Positions 7,161 through 14,739 of a DNA stretch of 17,189 nt are shown here, piece by piece (position 1 is the first letter of the stretch; every line of letters starts with the position of its first letter). The stretch covers positions 1 through 17,189 of the forward strand of contig DAIPYJ010000059.1 of the NCBI GenBank assembly GCA_036782775.1, read 5' to 3'. The position numbers were made by a program, and so were the translations under genes. The DNA is from CF-13 sp036782775 (GTDB lineage Bacteria; Chloroflexota; Dormibacteria; CF-121). The notes under the pieces are model-generated. The model was not told the origin of the DNA. It saw only the letters and a list, made by a program, of their open reading frames with translations, and ran no database searches.

Positions 7161-8591
7161 ATGATTTCCGTCGCGTTGAAGCTGGGCTGGGCGGCGAGTC
7201 AAATCGCCGTCGCCAATGGGATTGCCTCGATCGCGCTGTTCCTTACGAGCATCGTCGTGTCAAAGCTTGGTGGTCCGAGTCAGCTTGGGGAGTACGGGTT
7301 GATCATTGCAATCGGCGCGTTGTTGGGCGGAATCGTCGACCTCGGCAGCGACCGCGTCCTGGTCCAACGCGTGGCCGAGACGTCGGTGGATTGGCGATCC
7401 GCATGGCGCGCCGTCCTTTGGTTGAAAGGGGGCGGCGTCACCGCGGCTGGGCTGGCTTCTCTCGTTTACTTCTTTTTCTCCGGCAACCTGTTGCCCCTTC
7501 TCGCCGTTTTCTACGCGCTAAGCGTTACGGCGTGGTTGACCATTCAGGGCCTTGCGTCCACGATCCAGCGGGTTCGCTTGTACAGTGTCCTCCGGGCGGC
7601 TGGCCGTGGAGCAGGAGTCATCGCCCTATTAGTTTTTGCCTGGCTCGGCTACCTCTCGCATCCCGCAGCGCTCGCGGCCGTTCTTGTGTCCGCCGCTGAC
7701 GTGGTGGCCGGTGCCGCCATATGGGTCGTCGCCCTACAGCCTTACTTCCGCCGCCTGCGCCTGGCGCCCGTGAACCGAGCTTCCACATTGAAGGCCGTCC
7801 GGCAAAGCTTTCCGCTGGGCATCTCGTCGATCGCGACGTGGATCTACGTAAAGATCGACACGATCCTTCTCGGCTTGCTAACAAATCTGCCGACAGTTGG
7901 CGCCTATACCGCGGCAGTGCGCCTGGCAGAGCTGTTGGGTGGCCTGTCAACCGCCATTTATACCGTGCTGCTTCCCGCGTTCGCGCGCTCCTCCACGTCG
8001 GACACCGACGATCTATGGCGGCGCCGAAACCTAGCGGTGGTCGCCGTGATGATTGCAATCGGCTTCTTGTGCCTGGGCGTGTTTTGCTTCGCTAACGTCA
8101 TCCTAGAGGTCACCTTTCGCATCGCCGCCAGCATCTCTTATCTCCAGATTCTTGCCTGGGGTCAGATCTATGCTGCCGCCGGCGTGATTAGCTACGCCAT
8201 CCTCCAGGTCCGCAGGGCGCAAGGGACGATTGCCGCGATCAGCATCGCCACGTCGTTGCTCAGCATCCCACTCTACGTTGCCTTGATTCTGATTTGGGGG
8301 GCAACCGGGGCGGCCATCGGCACAGTTGTTTCCTATGCGCTGATTGTGCCGGCTGGGCTCATGCTCACTGCGTCCAGGTCGGTTTTCCGCATCGTGCTGC
8401 GGGCCTCGTTTGTCGTCGTTCCCTCAGCCCTGGCGGGAATTGGAATCTTTGAGGTTCTCGGCGGCACGCGCGCTGCGCATCTGCTTCACGCCCTGCTCGC
8501 ACTTTCAGGGTATTGCCTGATCACATTTATCACCATCAGGTTCTTCTCTCGTGGCGCGTCACTTGCTTTATCGGGAGCACTGGCTGATTGA
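7161..8591 (+). CDS. Oligosaccharide flippase, Wzx/MATE-like
   Basis: This 476-residue protein has about 12-14 hydrophobic helices along its whole length, the usual size for Wzx proteins of the MOP exporter superfamily. The N-terminus (QIAVANGIASIALFLTSIVV, 14-33), the GEYGLIIAIGALLGGIVDLG segment (43-62) and the DRVLVQRVAE stretch match the first two helices of polysaccharide_synt families, and YVKIDTILLG marks the start of the second half. It should move undecaprenyl-pyrophosphate-linked repeat units across the membrane. The ATG at 7161 follows the previous TAA by 17 nt and has no clear Shine-Dalgarno. Its TGA overlaps the TTG start of the next gene by 4 nt (TTGA). Confidence 0.88.
   Translation: MISVALKLGWAASQIAVANGIASIALFLTSIVVSKLGGPSQLGEYGLIIAIGALLGGIVDLGSDRVLVQRVAETSVDWRSAWRAVLWLKGGGVTAAGLASLVYFFFSGNLLPLLAVFYALSVTAWLTIQGLASTIQRVRLYSVLRAAGRGAGVIALLVFAWLGYLSHPAALAAVLVSAADVVAGAAIWVVALQPYFRRLRLAPVNRASTLKAVRQSFPLGISSIATWIYVKIDTILLGLLTNLPTVGAYTAAVRLAELLGGLSTAIYTVLLPAFARSSTSDTDDLWRRRNLAVVAVMIAIGFLCLGVFCFANVILEVTFRIAASISYLQILAWGQIYAAAGVISYAILQVRRAQGTIAAISIATSLLSIPLYVALILIWGATGAAIGTVVSYALIVPAGLMLTASRSVFRIVLRASFVVVPSALAGIGIFEVLGGTRAAHLLHALLALSGYCLITFITIRFFSRGASLALSGALAD
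8573..8577 (+). promoter_or_regulatory. Shine-Dalgarno site for the TTG-started GT4 gene
   Basis: GGGAG lies inside the 3' end of the flippase gene, 10 nt before the TTG at 8588. It supports the TTG as the true start of the next gene in preference to the later in-frame TTG at 8612. Confidence 0.45.
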
Positions 8592-9754
8592 CTGGATACT
8601 CGACCAGAAACTTGCACATCGGAATCGACACGCTGTTTCTCGATGGTCAGAGCCGTAGCAGTCTTGCAAACTTCGTCGTGAGCCTGACGTCCTGTCTCAT
8701 CCGAACGGCGGAGCACGAGTCGTTTGCCGTGTTTGTTAGCCCATCGACACGAGCCTTGTTCGGAAGCATTGAGGGACCAGTCGAGTGGGTAGAGTGCCCG
8801 GTCTCAAATGAGCATGTTTTCCGGCGGATCGCCTTCCAGCAACTTCGGCTGCCGCGGCTGATCAGGCGATCGGGCATCGACGTTATGTGCTGCCTGGCAG
8901 ACGTAGCTCCGCTGGCAACAACAAGACCCGTCGTTCTCAAGGTGAACAGCCTCCATCACTACGTCACGCCGAGCGCCCTCGGGCGGGCGCGTTCCGCCTA
9001 CCGCCGGCTGATGATTGGCGCTTCCGCGCGGCGAGCAGCCTTGGTAATCGCGAACTCAACGGCTACCGCCGGCGAGATCCGGCGATTCCTCAAGGTTCCG
9101 GCCGAACGCCTGCGCCTTGTCTATGAGGCGGTTGATGACACTTTCGAGCCCCTGGACGATCTCGCCGCCGTGCGCTCGCGCCTTCGCCAGCGTTATGGCA
9201 TCGAGGGCCCTTATCTCTTGTTCGTGTCAGTTCTTTATCCGTACAAGAACCTCGACGTTGCCATTCGCGCCTTGTCGATGGTGGTCCAATCCGGCGACTT
9301 CGACGGATGTCTTGTGATTGCTGGCGCAGATCCATACCGCACGATACCGGCTTCACAGGCCCTGGCGACTGCGCTCGCAATTGGCGATCGGTTGCGATTT
9401 GTCGGCGATGTGTCACAAGCGGATCTGCGCGACCTTTACAGCGGTGCGGAGGCGTTCATCTACCCGTCCGCGTCGGAAACCTTCGGCAAGCCGGTGCTCG
9501 AAGCCATGAGATGCCGGACTCCAGTCGTCGCTTCTACGGCGGGCTCCATCCCTGAGATTGCGGGTGGTGCTGCTCTCCTCTTCGATCCCTCGGATGCGGA
9601 CGCGTTGGCAGCACGCTTGCGTCAGCTTTTCAATGACCCGGGCCTCGCCCACTCGTTGAAGGAGGCCGGCTCGGCGCGAGCGGCGAGCTTCTCGTGGCGC
9701 TCGGTGGCGAACGGTTTTCGAGCCGCGCTGCACGAGGCCCATAGCAAGCGATGA
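8588..9754 (+). CDS. GT4-family glycosyltransferase (GT-B fold)
   Basis: This 388-residue retaining GT-B enzyme probably adds a sugar to the lipid-linked repeat unit on the cytoplasmic side. The N-terminal domain starts with the strand LHIGIDTLFL (9-18) and contains IANSTATAGEI (154-164), typical of the domain end in GT4 proteins. The C-terminal Glycos_transf_1 domain has SVLYPYKNLDVAIRAL (214-229), LVIAGADPY (242-250), RFVGDVSQADLRDLY (270-284), the donor-binding Glu297-x7-Glu305 motif in SETFGKPVLEAM, and GSIPEIAGGAALLF (319-332). It begins with TTG, overlapping the flippase stop by 4 nt, and ends with an ATGA overlap into the next gene. Length and motifs are complete. Donor and acceptor sugars are unknown. 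Confidence 0.9.
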   Translation: MTGYSTRNLHIGIDTLFLDGQSRSSLANFVVSLTSCLIRTAEHESFAVFVSPSTRALFGSIEGPVEWVECPVSNEHVFRRIAFQQLRLPRLIRRSGIDVMCCLADVAPLATTRPVVLKVNSLHHYVTPSALGRARSAYRRLMIGASARRAALVIANSTATAGEIRRFLKVPAERLRLVYEAVDDTFEPLDDLAAVRSRLRQRYGIEGPYLLFVSVLYPYKNLDVAIRALSMVVQSGDFDGCLVIAGADPYRTIPASQALATALAIGDRLRFVGDVSQADLRDLYSGAEAFIYPSASETFGKPVLEAMRCRTPVVASTAGSIPEIAGGAALLFDPSDADALAARLRQLFNDPGLAHSLKEAGSARAASFSWRSVANGFRAALHEAHSKR

Positions 9755-10536
9755 AGAGGCTGGCACGGACATCCATTGAGTGGATAGCCGCGGTGATATC
9801 GGGCACATTCCGTCATCGCCTGAAGCACACGGCTGATAAAAACCCGCTGTATGTGAACTTGGGAAGTGCCCACGTCGCGCCCACCGCCTGGCTGAATCTC
9901 GATAGGACCGTCAATATCCTGATCGATCGCGTGCCCGCCTTACCGCAGGCTCTGCGTAGGCTCGGCATTCTCCGCCAGGAGCAGTACGACCATTTCCGCG
10001 AGGGATTATGGCGCCGGGTTCACTATTGGGACGCGCACTATCCGATCCCCCTGAAGAACGATGTGGCCACGGCTGTCTATTCATCACACCTGCTCGAGCA
10101 TCTCGACCCCGCAACTGCCAGCAACCTCTTGGCCGAGTGCTATCGCGTGCTTCAACCGGGCGGCGTGCTTCGGGTGGTCGTGCCGGACATGTATCGGATT
10201 AACAAGGAGTACGTCTCCGTGATGGACCAGGTAACTCGGTCCGAAATTGGCCTGGTGGACGACGTGGTTTTCCTTGAGAAGCGGATGCCTGCCGCAGACG
10301 TGCCAACCGCCTTCGCGGCGGAGTATTACGATCCCGATCCTCAGCGGCAGCGGTCGTTCGGGCACCGTTGGATGTACGACAAGTGGTCGCTCCACAGTGC
10401 GCTTCGCCGGGTGGGCTTCGATTCGATCCGTGAATGCCGCTTCCGCGAAGGACAGACACCCGATCTGGATCAGCTCGACCATCGGCCAGAGAACAGCATT
10501 CATGTTGAGGCGATCAAGCCCGGGCCGCCCGCTTGA
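9751..10536 (+). CDS. Class I SAM-dependent methyltransferase
   Basis: This 261-residue protein has a Rossmann-like methyltransferase core. The SAM motif I region reads YVNLGSAHVAPTAWLNLD (34-51), where the common GCG is replaced by GSA. VYSSHLLEHLDP (109-120) is the acidic post-motif strand and loop typical of Methyltransf_11-type enzymes, and YRVLQPGGVLRVVVPDMY (131-148) is the following hairpin. A long variable region (150-210) probably forms the substrate lid. In this operon it most likely O-methylates a sugar, either on the nucleotide sugar or on the growing unit; the position cannot be inferred. The ATG overlaps the upstream TGA (ATGA), indicating coupled translation. Confidence 0.8.
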   Translation: MKRLARTSIEWIAAVISGTFRHRLKHTADKNPLYVNLGSAHVAPTAWLNLDRTVNILIDRVPALPQALRRLGILRQEQYDHFREGLWRRVHYWDAHYPIPLKNDVATAVYSSHLLEHLDPATASNLLAECYRVLQPGGVLRVVVPDMYRINKEYVSVMDQVTRSEIGLVDDVVFLEKRMPAADVPTAFAAEYYDPDPQRQRSFGHRWMYDKWSLHSALRRVGFDSIRECRFREGQTPDLDQLDHRPENSIHVEAIKPGPPA

Positions 10537-10559
10537 CCGGCGGCGCACGGCAGCAGGCG

Positions 10560-11741
10560 ATGCACGTCGTTCTGCTGAATCACAATCTTGCGCGGTCGCG
10601 TGGGACGTTCTGGCGCGCCCTTGAAATTGGAAAGGCACTAACCCGAGCCGGGCACCATGCCACCCTTATCACCACCTCGGCTCGCCGCCGATGGCGCTCC
10701 GCCGGTGGTCTCGACTCGGGGGTCCGAATTCTCGAAACTCCTGCCCTCGTAAAGGGCCCGCTGAGGTCCGGCTCGGACCCCATCGACCTTGTGCGGCGCC
10801 TCGGATGGGCAGCGGGCCGCGTGCGCCATGACATCGACATCATTCATGCCTTCGATTCGCGGCCTACCGTTATTCTTCCCGCACTGCTAGCGCGTCGAAG
10901 GACCGGCGCGGCCCTGGTGATGGACTGGGCGGACTGGTGGGGCCGCGGTGGCACGACCGAGGAGCGAGCGTCGCCGGCCCTGCTCCGGGCGATGGTCAGA
11001 CCGGTGGAGACCTACTTCGAAGAGGCCTTCAGGACAAAGGCGGATGCAACGACTGTCATCAGCAGCCCGCTCCGCGAGCGCGCCCTCCGCCTCGGCGTCC
11101 TCCCAGAATCGATCGCCCTCGTTCGTCAAGGATGCAATCCCCACGAGATCACGCCGCTCGACCTCGAGGTCAGCCGTCAGGCGTGCGGCTTACCGCCTGC
11201 GGTGCCAGTCCTGGGGCATCTCGGGGTTCTCTTACCTGCCGACGCTGCGCTCTTGATGGCCGTTTTCCGCGACGTTCGTATAGCGATCCCCGAGGCCCGC
11301 CTCCTTTTAATCGGCGATCCCGCTGTCAAACTGCCACCGGATCCCGGCCTGATTCGTACCGGCATCGTACCGGCGGCCCTCCTGCCAACCTATCTCGCCG
11401 CCTGCAACCTGTTCCTTCTGCCGCTCACCGATTCAATCGCCAACCGCGCCCGCTGGCCGTCGAAGGCCAACAGCTATTTCGCCGCCGGCCGTCCGGTGGT
11501 CACTAGTCCAGTCGGTGACCTCGCGACGGAGGTGGCGCGCCACGACGCTGGCCGAGTTGGATCGCCTGGAGATGGCACATTTCAGCGAGCATGCGTGCAA
11601 CTAATTACGGACCGGGGCATGGCAGAGCGGCTCGGCCACAACGCTCGAGCCCTTGCCGAGAACCAGCTCTCGTGGGACACGATCATCAGCGTCATTCTTC
11701 GCGCCTACGCGTGCGCTCGTGATCGTCGGCGAATCGCATGA
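10560..11741 (+). CDS. GT-B glycosyltransferase (GT4-like) lacking the E-x7-E motif
   Basis: The ATG at 10560 gives 393 residues beginning directly with the first strand MHVVLLNHNL, as usual for GT-B proteins. A TTG at 10533 would give 402 residues with a 4-nt TTGA overlap to the previous stop and remains possible. RSRGTFWRALEIGKAL (13-28) is the nucleotide-loop region, DIDIIHAFDSRPT (91-103) the strand before the domain cleft, and MDWADWWGRGG (121-131) a Trp-rich acceptor-side loop. The C-terminal domain has LGHLGVLLP, LLLIGDPA, YLAACNLFLLPL (278-289) and WPSKANSYFAAGRPVV (299-314). The Glu-x7-Glu donor motif of GT4 enzymes is absent; the corresponding stretch is DSIANRARWPSK, a pattern seen in GT-B branches where a Lys-centred motif replaces it. 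It ends in an ATGA overlap. Confidence 0.82.
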   Translation: MHVVLLNHNLARSRGTFWRALEIGKALTRAGHHATLITTSARRRWRSAGGLDSGVRILETPALVKGPLRSGSDPIDLVRRLGWAAGRVRHDIDIIHAFDSRPTVILPALLARRRTGAALVMDWADWWGRGGTTEERASPALLRAMVRPVETYFEEAFRTKADATTVISSPLRERALRLGVLPESIALVRQGCNPHEITPLDLEVSRQACGLPPAVPVLGHLGVLLPADAALLMAVFRDVRIAIPEARLLLIGDPAVKLPPDPGLIRTGIVPAALLPTYLAACNLFLLPLTDSIANRARWPSKANSYFAAGRPVVTSPVGDLATEVARHDAGRVGSPGDGTFQRACVQLITDRGMAERLGHNARALAENQLSWDTIISVILRAYACARDRRRIA

Positions 11742-12901
11742 GACCGCGTGTCTCTCTGATCAGCCACGCTTACCTGGAAGAGAGCTATCGCTCCAAGCTG
11801 CGGTATCTCGGTGAACGAACGGACTTGACGCTGGTCACACCTGCCCGCTTTCCTTTCGCGTACCGCCAGGGCACTGCGGATTTCAGCCGCGAGAGCAGGT
11901 TTGCAGTTCGTGCCTATCCCTGTCGCTTTCCCGCTGGGATCAGGAGCTCGACTCGCTGGATACTCAAGAGCCGCGATCTCGGCTTTGTCCGGGACCGACC
12001 ACATATCATCCACGTCGAGAACGAGCTTCACAGCTTCATCCTCCTACAGAGCGTGCTCTACCGCCGGCGATACGCGCCACACGCCCGGCTCTTGGCCTTC
12101 GTATGGGCCAATCAGCGCCTCCAAGGCGTCAAGGGCCTTGTTCTTAACTCTCTCGCGCGCCGATTGCTCCCATCGATCGACCTGTTTATTGCCGGCAGCA
12201 GCGCGGCCCAGGCCTTGCTTACCAATAGCGGAATCCCATCCGAACGGCTCGTCGTGATCCCCCAGGTCGGCATCGACGTCGAGCTCTTTAAGCCCGCTGA
12301 TGCTTCCAAGCGCGCGGCGGCACGTGCAGAGCTTGGAGTCCAGGCGAACGAGTTCGTGATTGGGTATGCGGGACGACTCGTCGAATCCAAAGGGCTGCCC
12401 GACCTGGTTGACGCCGTCGCGGCGCTGGCTGCGAACACGGCGGAATCGCATCCAAAGCTTGTGGTCGTCGGCCAAGGGCCCTTCAAGGATCAGTTGCTGC
12501 GGCAGTGCCCCTCAGTTACGGTCGCATCGGCGCCGTCGAGCACTGACCTACTTCCCTTCTATCACGCATTTGACGTTTTCGTGCTTCCGTCACGGACGAC
12601 CAGCCACTGGAAAGAACAGTTTGGTCGCGTGTTGACGGAGGCGATGGCCTGCGGCGTCCCGGTGATTGGATCGGACTCCGGAGCAATTCCTGAGGTGATT
12701 GGCGATGCTGGCATAGTCTTCCCTGAAGGGAATCACGTGCAATTGCGCCGAATCCTTGAAGGGCTATGCAACGATGGCGCCCGGCGAGCGCAGCTTCAGC
12801 AGGCCGGTCGTCGCCGTGTGGTCGAGCATTTCAGCGGTGAAGCGATCGCCACGGCGACGCTGCAAGCCTACAACGAGCTGCTCGCGGCCCCCGGACCATG
12901 A
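11738..12901 (+). CDS. GT4-family glycosyltransferase
   Basis: This complete 387-residue GT-B enzyme includes RVSLISHAYLE (4-14) as the first strand and loop, and HIIHVENELHSF (89-100) and LFIAGSSAAQALL (149-161) in the acceptor domain. IPQVGIDVELFKP (174-186) is the classical domain linker. The donor domain has VIGYAGRLVESKGLPDLVDA (207-226), LVVVGQGPFKDQL (241-253), FDVFVLPSRTT (278-288), Glu293-x7-Glu301 in EQFGRVLTEAM, and GAIPEVIGDAGIVF (315-328). The motif set is that of mannosyl/glucosyl-type GT4 enzymes, but specificity is not readable. Both ends are 4-nt ATGA overlaps with its neighbours. Confidence 0.92.
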   Translation: MRPRVSLISHAYLEESYRSKLRYLGERTDLTLVTPARFPFAYRQGTADFSRESRFAVRAYPCRFPAGIRSSTRWILKSRDLGFVRDRPHIIHVENELHSFILLQSVLYRRRYAPHARLLAFVWANQRLQGVKGLVLNSLARRLLPSIDLFIAGSSAAQALLTNSGIPSERLVVIPQVGIDVELFKPADASKRAAARAELGVQANEFVIGYAGRLVESKGLPDLVDAVAALAANTAESHPKLVVVGQGPFKDQLLRQCPSVTVASAPSSTDLLPFYHAFDVFVLPSRTTSHWKEQFGRVLTEAMACGVPVIGSDSGAIPEVIGDAGIVFPEGNHVQLRRILEGLCNDGARRAQLQQAGRRRVVEHFSGEAIATATLQAYNELLAAPGP

Positions 12902-13614
12902 CCATGCATGATGAGCACAGCTATCGCCGCGCAGTGTACGAGCGCTATGGATCTGTCTCCGGCCTGTCCGAACCGCTCGCCTCGAAATACGAATCGCTGA
13001 AAAGCAATCTCAGCCCCTGGCTCGCCCCGCTGCGAAACCATGGGCGGCTGCTCGACGTCGGCTGTGGACAGGGCGAGTTGCTCAGGCTGTGTCGAGAGCA
13101 GGGCGTCCAGGCGGAAGGAATCGATGGAGCGCCGGAAGTGGTGGCCAGCTGTCGCGAGCGTGGGCTCGACGTTACCCAGGTCGATGATCTAAATCGCTTC
13201 TTTCGCGAGTCGGAGAAGAACTGGGACGCCATCACACTGATCGATGTAATCGAGCACTTTACGAAGAGTGAGGCTTTTGAGATCTTGCAGCTGGCCCGTC
13301 GCAGACTCAGCACGACAGGTAAAGTTATCGTCCAAACGCCGAACATGCAGAGTCCTTTTGCGGCGCTAAATCTTTATCACGACCTGACCCACGAGTGGGG
13401 ATACACCGAAGCCTCGTTAACGCAACTTCTTCGATCGGCCGGTTACGCGAAGGTAGAGATCCGCCCCGCTCGCTACCCACCTACCGGTAGCTATCGACTG
13501 CGCGGCCTTGTTCGAGGACTTCTATACCTACTCATTCGCGCCGCCCTGTTAGTCGACCAACCCAATCGTGGACGGATTCTCACGCCCAACCTGATCGCCG
13601 CTGCCGAGATCTGA
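12898..13614 (+). CDS. Class I SAM-dependent methyltransferase (UbiG/Methyltransf_23-like)
   Basis: This 238-residue protein has a canonical SAM site: GRLLDVGCGQGELLRLC (49-65) as motif I, GIDGAPEVVASCRERG (74-89) with the acidic residue for the ribose hydroxyls, AITLIDVIEHF (111-121) and GKVIVQTPNMQSP (141-153). HDLTHEWGYTEASLTQLL (161-178) matches the substrate-side segment of methyltransferases found in polysaccharide clusters. Residues 201-218 are hydrophobic and may lie along the membrane. The ATG overlaps the upstream stop (ATGA), with another ATG two codons later. Its TGA directly abuts the GTG of the epimerase. The probable role is sugar O-methylation; unlike the first methyltransferase its motif I is fully canonical. 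Confidence 0.85.
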   Translation: MTMHDEHSYRRAVYERYGSVSGLSEPLASKYESLKSNLSPWLAPLRNHGRLLDVGCGQGELLRLCREQGVQAEGIDGAPEVVASCRERGLDVTQVDDLNRFFRESEKNWDAITLIDVIEHFTKSEAFEILQLARRRLSTTGKVIVQTPNMQSPFAALNLYHDLTHEWGYTEASLTQLLRSAGYAKVEIRPARYPPTGSYRLRGLVRGLLYLLIRAALLVDQPNRGRILTPNLIAAAEI

Positions 13615-14736
13615 GTGAGTACCATCCTCGTTACCGGCGGCGCTGGCTTTATCGGCTCACACACCGTGGATGCGCTGCTCCAGAGTGGTCATGACGTCCG
13701 CGTCCTTGACAGCCTCCAGTCGCGCGTGCATCCAAAGGGTCGTCCCTCCTACCTGCCGTCCGACATCGAACTGATCGTCGGTGACGTCAGCGATCGAGCC
13801 ACCCTTTCAAAGGCGCTCGCCGGGGTCGATGGTGTGATGCACCTCGCCGCCTACCAGGACTACTTGCCCGATTTCTCGTCTTTCATTCACACCAACAGCG
13901 AGAGCTCCGCGCTGCTCTTCGAGCTCATCGTGGAGCAGCGCCTGCCAATCCACCGCATCCTCTTCGCCTCGTCGCAGGCGGTCGCGGGCGAAGGACGCTA
14001 TGCGTGCCCTGTGCATGGCCCGCTAACGCCTGATCCACGGAGCGTCGAGCAGCTCGAGCGCGCCGAATGGGAGATTCGCTGTCCGCAGTGCGGGAGCGAG
14101 CTCAGCCCGTTACTGATCGAAGAGACCGTCTGTCGTCCGCACACCGCCTACGGGATCTCGAAGTACGCCATCGAGCTCCTGGCAGCAGCCTTGGGTAGCC
14201 GCTACGGTATCGCGACGGCATGCATGCGCTACACCTACGTCCAGGGTGCACGCAACTCGTTCTACAACGCCTACTCGGGGATCTGCCGCACATTCGCCCT
14301 CAGGATCCGCAACGGCTTGCCCCCGATCTGCTACGAGGATGGAGGCCAGCGGCGCGACTATGTCAATGTCCGTGACGTCGCACGGGCTAACGTAATGGCG
14401 TTCGAGGCCTTACGTGGCGGTCACCACGTGTACAACGTTGGCGGAGGGAAGGCGATCACGGTATTGCAGTTCGCGCGCCTCATGCTGCAGGCTTGCGCCT
14501 CGTCACTGCAGCCTTCAGTTCCTGGGCTTTTCCGTTTGGGTGACACTCGCCACACGGTATCCGATATCTCACGGATGCAGGCGCTCGGATGGCAGCCTAC
14601 GATTCCGGTCGAGCAGAATATCCACGAGTATCTCGAGTGGATGTCCGATCAGCGCGAGACGAGGGCGTACCTGGAAGAAGCCGAACGGATGATGCGGCAG
14701 CAAAATGTTGTTCGACCAGCCGCGCTGAAGGTCTGA
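13615..14736 (+). CDS. NAD-dependent epimerase/dehydratase (extended SDR) with a Cys/His zinc-ribbon-like insertion
   Basis: This 373-residue nucleotide-sugar epimerase or dehydratase has TGGAGFIG (7-14) for NAD binding, VLDSLQS (30-36) with the ribose-binding Asp, GDVSD (56-60), VMHLAAYQD (74-82), FASSQAV (117-123) carrying the catalytic Ser, and Tyr179-xxx-Lys183 in YGISK. GQRRDYVNVRDVARANVMA (244-262) and HVYNVGGGKAITV (271-283) are the usual substrate-domain landmarks. Between the Ser and Tyr motifs lies an insertion with Cys131, His134, Cys156 and Cys159 (CPVH and CPQC), spaced like a metal-binding ribbon. From memory, a branch of NDP-sugar epimerases that includes dTDP-L-rhamnose 4-epimerase annotations carries such an insertion, but I cannot confirm membership. 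The start is GTG, adjoining the previous TGA with no gap. The next gene continues in the same reading frame after the TGA. Confidence 0.85.
   Translation: MSTILVTGGAGFIGSHTVDALLQSGHDVRVLDSLQSRVHPKGRPSYLPSDIELIVGDVSDRATLSKALAGVDGVMHLAAYQDYLPDFSSFIHTNSESSALLFELIVEQRLPIHRILFASSQAVAGEGRYACPVHGPLTPDPRSVEQLERAEWEIRCPQCGSELSPLLIEETVCRPHTAYGISKYAIELLAAALGSRYGIATACMRYTYVQGARNSFYNAYSGICRTFALRIRNGLPPICYEDGGQRRDYVNVRDVARANVMAFEALRGGHHVYNVGGGKAITVLQFARLMLQACASSLQPSVPGLFRLGDTRHTVSDISRMQALGWQPTIPVEQNIHEYLEWMSDQRETRAYLEEAERMMRQQNVVRPAALKV
14727..14731 (+). promoter_or_regulatory. Shine-Dalgarno candidate pointing to an ATC start
   Basis: GAAGG lies at the end of the epimerase gene, 8 nt before the ATC at 14740. 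No ATG, GTG or TTG sits at a matching distance. The GTG at 14764 has only a weak AGG 9 nt upstream. Confidence 0.4.
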
Positions 14737-14739
14737 ACG

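Noticed and set aside
14734..14736. TGA recoded as an amino acid throughout
   Set aside because: TGA ends most genes here exactly at family-typical lengths with overlapping starts, so it works as a stop codon in general; only local readthrough remains open.
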